NCBI GenBank assembly: GCA_036642795.1
Contig: JAVXTH010000046.1
Span: forward strand, 1-7,905
DNA: 7,905 nucleotides
DNA from: JAVXTH01 sp036642795
Lineage (GTDB): Bacteria > Bacillota_I > Bacilli_A > Erysipelotrichales > Erysipelotrichaceae
Direction: 5' to 3'
The position numbers and the translations under genes were made by a program. Positions 1 to 4,573 of this stretch are shown here, one piece after another (the first letter of the stretch is position 1; each line of letters starts with the position of its first letter). The notes under the pieces were generated by a model that worked only from the letters and a program-made list of their open reading frames with translations, was not told the origin of the DNA and did not search any database.

Positions 1-387
1 GATAAAGATAATAAGCAACAAATTGGTGGCCCTTTAACAAGCGACCTTAAGTTAATGTCAACTTATGATTTAATGTTGTCATCGTTAGCTTTGCCAAAAG
101 GCAATACGACAATTGGCTGTATTTTAACCAATGCTACGCTAAGTAAAGCACAAGCTAAAAAAATTGCTTCAATCACCCATAATGCTTATGCCCAAACGAT
201 CGCCCCCGTTCATACAACAAGTGATGGGGATACCATCTTTGTTATGGGAAGTGGCAAGGTAACAGCTAATTTAGATGTGATAGCAGCAATCGCAACCAAC
301 GTAATGCAAACCGCAATCAATTCTGGATTTAAACATGCCCAAAGTGCTTATGGACTTAAATCTTGGCAAGAAATCAATAAAGAATAG
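1..387 (+). CDS. P1 family peptidase (DmpA/L-aminopeptidase-D-esterase type), C-terminal part; 5' end outside the window
   Basis: This is the last ~128 codons of a gene that began before the window: the frame is open from base 1, so the ATG at 55 is internal and not the start. The visible segment matches the C-terminal half of P1-family peptidases. It carries a G-N-T-T-I-G motif at 100-117, followed by a Leu-Thr-Asn-Ala stretch and a P-V-H-T-T-x-D-G-D-T-I-F segment around 208-240. In this family the precursor is cut autocatalytically to expose an N-terminal Ser/Thr nucleophile, and the first Thr of the N-T-T motif (106-108) is the likely one here; that is inference from the family. Known members remove N-terminal amino acids from peptides or amides; the substrate cannot be read from sequence. 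The stop TAG at 385-387 is followed 57 bases later by the acetyltransferase gene, with no strong terminator between, so co-transcription is possible. Confidence 0.8.
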   Translation, partial: DKDNKQQIGGPLTSDLKLMSTYDLMLSSLALPKGNTTIGCILTNATLSKAQAKKIASITHNAYAQTIAPVHTTSDGDTIFVMGSGKVTANLDVIAAIATNVMQTAINSGFKHAQSAYGLKSWQEINKE

Positions 388-408
388 AATTTAATGGTAT
401 TTAAAGGA

Positions 409-430
409 AAGCTTTGTTATGATGAAGCTT
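409..430 (+). repeat. Short inverted repeat AAGCTT-N10-AAGCTT before the GNAT ribosome binding site
   Basis: AAGCTT occurs at 409-414 and again at 425-430. Because it is self-complementary, the two copies can form a 6-bp stem with a 10-base loop. The second copy directly abuts the Shine-Dalgarno sequence AAGGAGG (431-437). No T-run follows, so it is not an intrinsic terminator. A role in translation or mRNA stability is possible, but chance is also plausible. Confidence 0.25.
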
Positions 431-444
431 AAGGAGGATGAATT

Positions 445-867
445 ATGACAATTGATTATTTAATTGAAGATAATGAGAAAGATTGGAAAGAACTTAGAAC
501 ACTTATCTTTGTAGAAGAACAAGGCTTTCAAAATGAATTTGATGAAACAGATGACATTGCCATGCACTTTACCTTTTATGTGGATGAAGAACTTGCTGGA
601 TGTGGAAGAATGTTTGAAGATGAAGAAAACCATGATATGGTTGTTTTTGGTAGAATTGCTGTATTAGAAAAATTTCGTCATCAAGGTTTAGCTACCTACA
701 TTGTAGAAACAATGGAAACGATTGCGAAAGATGCAGGTTATAAAATTGCTTATTTAAGTTCTCAATGTAATGTACAAGGACTCTATGAAAATATTGGTTA
801 CGATGTTTGTGGAGAACCACAAATGGATGAACATGTTCAACATATTGGAATGAAAAAAGCCCTTTAA
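445..867 (+). CDS. GNAT family N-acetyltransferase, ElaA/YjcF-like
   Basis: This 140-residue protein has the size and order of motifs of a single-domain GCN5-related acetyltransferase, which moves an acetyl group from acetyl-CoA to an amine. The N-terminal I-F-V-E-E-Q-G-F segment, followed by an acidic D-E-T-D-D-x-A-x-H stretch, is typical of the ElaA/YjcF subgroup. Motif A is G-R-I-A-V at ~69-73 with the acetyl-CoA pyrophosphate loop R78-H-Q-G-L-A83. Motif B appears as the Q-G-L-Y-E-N-I-G-Y segment near residues 110-118. A C-terminal H-I-G-M-K-K ending is also usual for this group. The start ATG has a perfect AAGGAGG seven bases upstream. The acceptor substrate is unknown; members are usually annotated only as GNAT. 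It is a cytoplasmic protein, probably transcribed with the peptidase gene upstream. Confidence 0.9.
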   Translation: MTIDYLIEDNEKDWKELRTLIFVEEQGFQNEFDETDDIAMHFTFYVDEELAGCGRMFEDEENHDMVVFGRIAVLEKFRHQGLATYIVETMETIAKDAGYKIAYLSSQCNVQGLYENIGYDVCGEPQMDEHVQHIGMKKAL

Positions 868-893
868 AAGATACAAAAAGATAAAAAATACAC

Positions 894-922
894 TTGTATT
901 TCGACTGAAAATTTGATATTAT
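894..922 (+). promoter_or_regulatory. Candidate promoter of the tRNA-Arg gene
   Basis: TTGTAT at 894-899 and TATTAT at 917-922 are separated by 17 bases and would start transcription near 929, about 24 bases before the mature tRNA. The -10 matches consensus at 5 of 6 positions, the -35 at only 3 of 6. The -35 lies in a small perfect hairpin, AAATAC-ACTT-GTATTT (886-901), which could also be a weak end for the acetyltransferase transcript. Confidence 0.45.
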
Positions 923-952
923 ATAAAGGCATTAGAAATAATGCAATTATAT

Positions 953-1029
953 GCGCCCATAGCTCAACTGGATAGAGCGTTTGACTACGGATCAAAAGGT
1001 TGTGGATTCGATTTCTGCTGGGCGCGCCA
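953..1029 (+). tRNA. tRNA-Arg (anticodon ACG)
   Basis: A complete cloverleaf can be folded by hand. The acceptor stem pairs GCGCCCA (953-959) with TGGGCGC (1019-1025), followed by discriminator G and an encoded CCA (1027-1029). The D stem is GCTC (962-965) with GAGC (975-978). The anticodon stem is TTTGA (980-984) with TCAAA (992-996) around loop CTACGGA, giving anticodon ACG at 987-989. The T loop is TTCGATT (1007-1013). ACG, with A34 normally edited to inosine, reads CGU, CGC and CGA. The T stem GTGGA/TCTGC contains two adjacent G-T wobble pairs. The gene sits 128 bases upstream of argS, the enzyme that charges it, but has its own terminator. Confidence 0.97.
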
Positions 1030-1038
1030 TTTATATTT

Positions 1039-1067
1039 AAAACTTCTTTGATTGGAAGTTTTTTTTT
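1039..1067 (+). terminator. Rho-independent terminator of tRNA-Arg
   Basis: AAAACTTC (1039-1046) pairs perfectly with GAAGTTTT (1055-1062) around an 8-base loop, and the T-run spans 1059-1067. It lies ten bases after the tRNA CCA end and separates the tRNA transcript from argS. Confidence 0.85.
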
Positions 1068-1095
1068 AGCTTTTTAACGGATTATGTGTGGTTAA

Positions 1096-1126
1096 ACTAG
1101 AATTATCTAAGAATCTAGTGTATAAT
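1096..1126 (+). promoter_or_regulatory. argS promoter with an inverted repeat in the spacer
   Basis: A perfect TATAAT box lies at 1121-1126, with a weak -35 (TAGAAT, 1098-1103, 3 of 6) at 17 bases. Transcription would begin near 1133, leaving a ~25-base leader before the argS ATG. A perfect inverted repeat, ACTAGA (1096-1101) and TCTAGT (1114-1119) with 12 bases between, occupies the -35 and spacer. It ends two bases before the -10, a typical operator position. The regulator, if any, is unknown. Confidence 0.6.
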
Positions 1127-1157
1127 ATTATTACTTTTGAAATTGGAGGTTATTGAT

Positions 1158-2810
1158 ATGAACTTGATTGAACTAGAACTTAAAGACAGTATTAAAAAGG
1201 CACTAAAAAGCACCTATGATTTGGATGTAGAAGACAATTTTGTCGTAATCGAAATGCCTAAGGATCCTTCCTTTGGAGATTATTCTACAAATGTAGCTAT
1301 GCGTTTAGCAAAAGAGCTACACCAAAACCCACGTGTAATTGCGGAAGCATTAACAAAAATTCTATTAGAAAATAACGCTGACGTGGAGAGTTGTGACGTT
1401 GCCGGAGCTGGGTTCATCAATTTCAGGATAAAAAAATCAAAAATCGCCAGTATTATTAATACAGTATTAGAACAAAAAGATGATTATGGTAAAAATGATA
1501 GTGGACACAATTTAGCTATTTTAGTTGAGTATGTTTCCGCAAATCCTACTGGTGATTTACACTTAGGCCATGCACGTGGTGCAGCTTGGGGTGATTGTAT
1601 CACTCGTTTATTAAATGCAAGTGGTTATAACTGCTTACGTGAATTCTATGTAAATGATGCAGGAGTTCAAATCACTAAATTAGGTGAAAGCTTATTAGCT
1701 CGTTATTTACAACTATTCGGAATCGATGCGACTTTACCAGAAGATGGATATCATGGACAAGATGTTGCAGATATCGCTAAGATTGTTAAAGATGAACATG
1801 GGGATGAATGGGTAGATGCCAAAGGCGATGAAGCAGGACGTCTTGCTTGGTTTCGTAAAGAAGGTATTCGTTTAGAACTTGAAAAAATGAAACGTGATTT
1901 GGATTACTTTGGTGTACATTTTGATTCTTGGATTTCAGAACAAGGATTATACGATAGTGGAGAAGTAGAAAAAGGCTTACAAAAAGTGATTGATATGGGA
2001 CTTACTTATGAAGAAGATGGTGCGTTGTGGTTTAAAACGACCGACTATGGAGATGATAAGGACCGTGTATTAAAGAAACATGATGGTACTTATACTTACT
2101 TAACACCAGATATTGCCAATCATATTGATAAGTTTAATCGTGGCTATACAAAATTAGTTAATCTATGGGGTGCGGATCACCATGGTTATGTACCACGTAT
2201 GAAAGCAGCACTTGAAGCATTAGGTTATGGTAAAGATGGCTTAGAAGTTGATATCATCCAAATGGTTCGTTTGGTTGAAGATGGCAAAGAACTTAAAATG
2301 TCAAAACGTTCCGGTAATGCGATTACAATTCGTGAGTTATGTGATGAAGTCGGTGTGGATGCATCTCGTTACTTCTTCGTATCACGTGCAGTCGATACAC
2401 ACTTAGACTTTGATATTGGTTTAGCTAAGAAACGTTCAAGTGATAACCCAGTTTATTACGCTCAATATGCTCATGCGAGAATGTGTTCCATCATTCGTCA
2501 AGCACCTGCTTTAAAACCAGTTGCTGCTTATGATTTATTAACGGATGAAAAAGAACTTGCTTTATTAAAACATATTAATGAATTTGCAGGAATGATCGGT
2601 GATGCTGCTGCGACTAGAATGCCAAACAAAGTTTGTAACTACATTCAAAAATTAGCTCAGTATTTCCATAGCTTCTATAATTCATGTCATGTTTTAGATG
2701 ATAAGAATCCAGAATTATCAAATCAACGTTTAGCTTTATTATTCGCAAGTAAAATCACACTTAAGAATGCGTTGAATTTAATTGGTATTAGTGCACCAGA
2801 AACAATGTAA
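1158..2810 (+). CDS. argS: Arginyl-tRNA synthetase (EC 6.1.1.19)
   Basis: ArgS is a cytoplasmic class I synthetase that uses ATP to attach arginine to tRNA-Arg. The 550-residue length is normal for bacterial ArgS. In order: an N-terminal Add-1 type domain to about residue 110; the S-A-N-P-T-G-D-L-H-L-G-H-A-R-G segment with the HIGH signature as H135-L-G-H138; a Rossmann catalytic core including a G-A-D-H-H-G-Y segment; the K380-M-S-K-R384 loop, with the intact lysine that many ArgS enzymes lack; and a DALR-type helical anticodon-binding domain opening with Y-Y-A-Q-Y-A-H-A-R. The ATG at 1158 was chosen because GGAGG (1145-1149) is eight bases before it. An in-frame TTG at 1137 has no ribosome binding site and lies only eleven bases after the -10 box. 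The gene has its own promoter and terminator, so it is a single-gene unit between tRNA-Arg and the ADI operon. Confidence 0.97.
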   Translation: MNLIELELKDSIKKALKSTYDLDVEDNFVVIEMPKDPSFGDYSTNVAMRLAKELHQNPRVIAEALTKILLENNADVESCDVAGAGFINFRIKKSKIASIINTVLEQKDDYGKNDSGHNLAILVEYVSANPTGDLHLGHARGAAWGDCITRLLNASGYNCLREFYVNDAGVQITKLGESLLARYLQLFGIDATLPEDGYHGQDVADIAKIVKDEHGDEWVDAKGDEAGRLAWFRKEGIRLELEKMKRDLDYFGVHFDSWISEQGLYDSGEVEKGLQKVIDMGLTYEEDGALWFKTTDYGDDKDRVLKKHDGTYTYLTPDIANHIDKFNRGYTKLVNLWGADHHGYVPRMKAALEALGYGKDGLEVDIIQMVRLVEDGKELKMSKRSGNAITIRELCDEVGVDASRYFFVSRAVDTHLDFDIGLAKKRSSDNPVYYAQYAHARMCSIIRQAPALKPVAAYDLLTDEKELALLKHINEFAGMIGDAAATRMPNKVCNYIQKLAQYFHSFYNSCHVLDDKNPELSNQRLALLFASKITLKNALNLIGISAPETM

Positions 2811-2814
2811 GATC

Positions 2815-2841
2815 AGGGAAGCGTAAAGCTTCCTTTTTTTT
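2815..2841 (+). terminator. Rho-independent terminator of argS
   Basis: GGAAGC (2817-2822) pairs with GCTTCC (2828-2833) around the loop GTAAA, followed by eight T residues (2834-2841). It can be extended by A2815-T2835 and a G-T pair. It starts within five bases of the argS stop and isolates argS from the arc operon. Confidence 0.92.
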
Positions 2842-2855
2842 ATTTGTTTTATAAA

Positions 2856-2867
2856 AGTAAGCTTACT
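2856..2867. promoter_or_regulatory. Perfect 12-bp palindrome AGTAAGCTTACT
   Basis: AGTAAGCTTACT is a perfect dyad with no central spacer, so it is more likely a DNA site than an RNA hairpin. It lies just after the argS terminator at the far upstream edge of the arcA regulatory region. I do not recognise it as a known operator. Confidence 0.35.
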
Positions 2868-2900
2868 ATTTCAGTATTTAAGTATGTAATATCTTAAACT

Positions 2901-2952
2901 ATTTACATTATTAGTGATGTATTTACATTCGTTTTCATGATACTAAATGAAA
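2901..2952. promoter_or_regulatory. Repeat cluster upstream of arcA: 20-bp-spaced direct repeat and two dyads
   Basis: ATTTACATT occurs at 2901-2909 and again at 2921-2929, exactly 20 bp apart, about two helical turns, so both copies face the same side of the DNA. The second copy is half of a dyad, ATGTA-TT-TACAT (2917-2928). A further inverted repeat, TTTCAT-N8-ATGAAA, follows at 2933-2952. Each ATTTACATT also contains TTTACA, a 5-of-6 match to a -35 box, but I found no good -10 at a suitable distance. ADI operons are commonly controlled by ArgR/AhrC or a Crp/Fnr-type ArcR; none of these repeats fits the published consensus well, so the regulator is not assigned. Confidence 0.4.
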
Positions 2953-2974
2953 GAATTTACTGCCTTTAATTTAA

Positions 2975-2988
2975 TAAAAGCGCTAACA
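2975..2988 (+). promoter_or_regulatory. Candidate cre site 1 (CcpA), arcA upstream
   Basis: TAAAAGCGCTAACA matches the cre consensus TGNAANCGNWNNCW at every fixed position except the second base (A for G). CcpA repression of arginine deiminase operons in glucose is well established in Gram-positive bacteria. The site lies ~312 bases before the arcA ATG, upstream of the structured leader. Confidence 0.6.
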
Positions 2989-3022
2989 TCGAAATACGAT
3001 TGCAAATGTTATTAAAATAGCA

Positions 3023-3037
3023 AAAATGACTCATTTT
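3023..3037. promoter_or_regulatory. Perfect palindrome AAAATGACTCATTTT
   Basis: Two perfect 7-base arms, AAAATGA and TCATTTT, flank a single central C at 3030. A one-base loop makes an RNA hairpin unlikely, so this reads as a dimer-binding DNA site. It overlaps the best -35 candidate of the nearest arcA promoter, a position suited to repression. The cognate protein is unknown. Confidence 0.45.
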
Positions 3038-3052
3038 GGGAGAATATACAAT
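3026..3052 (+). promoter_or_regulatory. Weak candidate arcA promoter
   Basis: ATGACT (3026-3031, 4 of 6) and TACAAT (3047-3052, 5 of 6) are separated by 15 bases, shorter than ideal; TATACA at 3045-3050 is an alternative -10. Transcription would start near 3058 and give a ~240-base leader. No promoter in 2842-3299 is convincing by eye, which would fit an operon needing an activator, but the start could lie elsewhere. Confidence 0.3.
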
Positions 3053-3075
3053 CGATGAATTAGAGAAATGTCCTA

Positions 3076-3214
3076 CATGGGTAGTTTAAAAAGAGTAAAC
3101 TATACCTGTAAAGAGGTGGAAAGTCTCTTACAGTGAGCCATGGAGCATTAAAAAGTTATCAGTATTAAGGCACGAACTGGAAGCGCTTACTCGTACGGAA
3201 GCGACTAATAGTTC
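3076..3214 (+). ncRNA. Predicted structured 5' leader of the arc operon (class unknown)
   Basis: Several strong local stems follow one another. Hairpin A pairs TAGTTTA (3082-3088) with TAAACTA (3096-3102), extended by GG/CC across a 2-base bulge. Hairpin B pairs CTGTAA (3106-3111) with TTACAG (3128-3133), and GAG (3113-3115) with CTC (3125-3127), with A3112 bulged. CATGG (3076-3080) can pair with CCATG (3138-3142), closing A and B into a three-way junction. Hairpin C pairs GAACT (3174-3178) with AGTTC (3210-3214), with an inner CGCTT/AAGCG stem (3184-3188 and 3199-3203). Downstream, ACAG-N7-CTGT (3218-3232) precedes a T-rich run, only a weak terminator. I did not recognise a T-box, lysine, SAM, purine, TPP or guanidine-I signature. 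A regulatory role is inference; part of the signal overlaps a possible small gene remnant. Confidence 0.4.
3178..3191 (+). promoter_or_regulatory. Candidate cre site 2 (CcpA), inside the arcA leader
   Basis: TGGAAGCGCTTACT fits the cre consensus TGNAANCGNWNNCW at every position. It lies ~109 bases before the arcA ATG and downstream of the candidate promoter, where bound CcpA could block elongation. It also forms the 5' arm of leader hairpin C, so its conservation could reflect either DNA binding or RNA pairing. Confidence 0.6.
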
Positions 3215-3262
3215 TGCACAGTTGTTATCTGTTTTGTTTTTCGCCCCTAATGAGGGCATATT

Positions 3263-3279
3263 TATCGATAAGATCGATA
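3263..3279 (+). repeat. Perfect hairpin TATCGAT-AAG-ATCGATA just before the arcA ribosome binding site
   Basis: TATCGAT (3263-3269) and ATCGATA (3273-3279) are perfectly complementary around AAG. The stem ends five bases before the Shine-Dalgarno AAGGAG (3284-3289). It could stabilise the mRNA 5' end, influence ribosome access, or be a DNA dyad. No T-run follows, so it is not a terminator. Confidence 0.5.
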
Positions 3280-3299
3280 GAAGAAGGAGATTATATTTT

Positions 3300-4535
3300 A
3301 TGACAGCTATTCATGTAACTAGCGAAATTAAAACGCTAAAAAAAGTTTTATTACACAGGCCAGGGAACGAATTATTAAACCTTACTCCAGAAACATTGGA
3401 ACGTTTATTGTTCGATGATATTCCTTACCTAAAAGTAGCACAGGCAGAGCATGATGCATTTGCTAAAATCTTAACTGACAACAAAATTGAAGTTGTTTAC
3501 TTAGAAGACTTAGCAGCTGAAACATTAGACACTGATCCAGCTATTCGTGAGAAATTCTTGAAACAATTCATTAACGAAGCAGGAATCAACACTGACAAAT
3601 ATAAGAACATCGTTTACAAATATTTAGACAAGATCAAAGATAATAAAGAATTGATCTTAAAAACAATGGAAGGTATTAACGTTAATGAACTTGACGCTAA
3701 AGACCGTAACGTTGAAAACTCACTAATCGACTTAGTAAGTGAAGAAAGCAAATTTATTGCTGATCCAATGCCTAACTTATACTTTACTCGTGATCCATTT
3801 GCTAGTATTGGTGATGGTGTTTCACTTAACCGTATGTACTCAGTAACTCGTAACCGTGAAACTATTTATGCTGAATACATCTTCAACTTCCACCCTGATT
3901 ATAAAGGACAAGTTGAAAAATACTTCGATCGTTACAATGCATTCCATATTGAAGGTGGAGACGTTCTTAACTTAAACGAGCACGTATTAGCAATTGGTAT
4001 CTCTCAACGTACATGTGCAGATGCTATCGAAATGATCGCTAAAAACATTTTCAATCATCCAAATACAAAAATTGATACTATCTTAGCATTCAATATCCCT
4101 AACTCTCGTGCATTCATGCACTTAGACACTGTATTTACTCAAATCGATACAGACAAATTCACAATTCACCCAGGTATCATGGGACCTCTAGAAGTATTCG
4201 AAATCACAAAAGGCGCAACTGCTAATGATGTAGTTGTTAAAGAAATGAAAGATGAATTATCTAACGTTTTAGCTAAATATTTAGGAATTCCTAGTGTTGA
4301 TCTTATCCAATGTGGAGCTGGCGACCGTGTTGCTGCTGACCGTGAACAATGGAATGATGGTTCAAACACATTATGTATCGCTCCAGGTGTTATCGTAGTT
4401 TACGAACGTAATAACATCACAAACGATTTCTTAAGAGCAAAAGGACTTAAAGTTATTGAAATGCCAAGTGCTGAATTATCAAGAGGACGTGGTGGTCCAC
4501 GTTGCATGAGTATGCCTCTTGTTCGTGAAGACTAA
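3300..4535 (+). CDS. arcA: Arginine deiminase (EC 3.5.3.6)
   Basis: ArcA hydrolyses arginine to citrulline and ammonia, the first step of the ADI pathway, giving energy and acid protection. The 411-residue length is standard. It starts with the typical S-E-I-x-x-L-K-K-V-L-L-H-R-P-G block and contains F-T-R-D-P-F with D165, H-I-E-G-G-D with E218, H274-L-D276, and R-G-G-P-R-C with catalytic C402. All residues expected for the guanidino-modifying-enzyme active site (Cys, His, two Asp, Glu) are therefore present, so the enzyme looks intact. The ATG at 3300 was chosen because AAGGAG (3284-3289) lies ten bases upstream and the protein then begins at the family's usual point. The in-frame TTG at 3222 has no ribosome binding site and would add 26 atypical residues. 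It is the first gene of the operon, likely under CcpA control through the upstream cre sites; arcB follows after 38 bases. Confidence 0.98.
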   Translation: MTAIHVTSEIKTLKKVLLHRPGNELLNLTPETLERLLFDDIPYLKVAQAEHDAFAKILTDNKIEVVYLEDLAAETLDTDPAIREKFLKQFINEAGINTDKYKNIVYKYLDKIKDNKELILKTMEGINVNELDAKDRNVENSLIDLVSEESKFIADPMPNLYFTRDPFASIGDGVSLNRMYSVTRNRETIYAEYIFNFHPDYKGQVEKYFDRYNAFHIEGGDVLNLNEHVLAIGISQRTCADAIEMIAKNIFNHPNTKIDTILAFNIPNSRAFMHLDTVFTQIDTDKFTIHPGIMGPLEVFEITKGATANDVVVKEMKDELSNVLAKYLGIPSVDLIQCGAGDRVAADREQWNDGSNTLCIAPGVIVVYERNNITNDFLRAKGLKVIEMPSAELSRGRGGPRCMSMPLVRED

Positions 4536-4573
4536 TAATTAAATAAATCATATATTGAAAGGAGATTTATAAG

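Noticed and set aside
901..915. CodY-like half site (CTGAAAATT) near the tRNA promoter
   Set aside because: Only the right half fits AATTTTCWGAAAATT; about five mismatches in total.
1137..1157. TTG start for argS, seven codons upstream of the ATG
   Set aside because: It lies eleven bases after the -10 box, has no ribosome binding site, and the ATG at 1158 has a well-spaced GGAGG.
3026..3034. ATGACTCAT, identical to the yeast Gcn4 / AP-1 site
   Set aside because: Those are eukaryotic bZIP factors; the match in a bacterium is coincidental. The surrounding palindrome is kept as an unexplained dyad.
3108..3130. AGAGGTGGAAAG as a T-box or lysine-riboswitch fragment
   Set aside because: The T-box core (TGGNACCGCG-like) and the other conserved L-box segments are absent; the sequence is part of a simple hairpin.
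3243..3257. GCCC-N7-GGGC hairpin as a terminator before arcA
   Set aside because: Only four base pairs and no T-run after it on either strand.
3279..3291. Run of four arginine codons (AGA AGA AGG AGA) in frame upstream of arcA, suggesting an arginine leader peptide
   Set aside because: The run is simply the purine-rich Shine-Dalgarno region read as codons; no leader-peptide start or stop frames it.
3222..3299. N-terminal extension of arcA from TTG 3222
   Set aside because: There is no Shine-Dalgarno before it, the added residues are unlike arginine deiminases, and the ATG at 3300 has AAGGAG at proper spacing.
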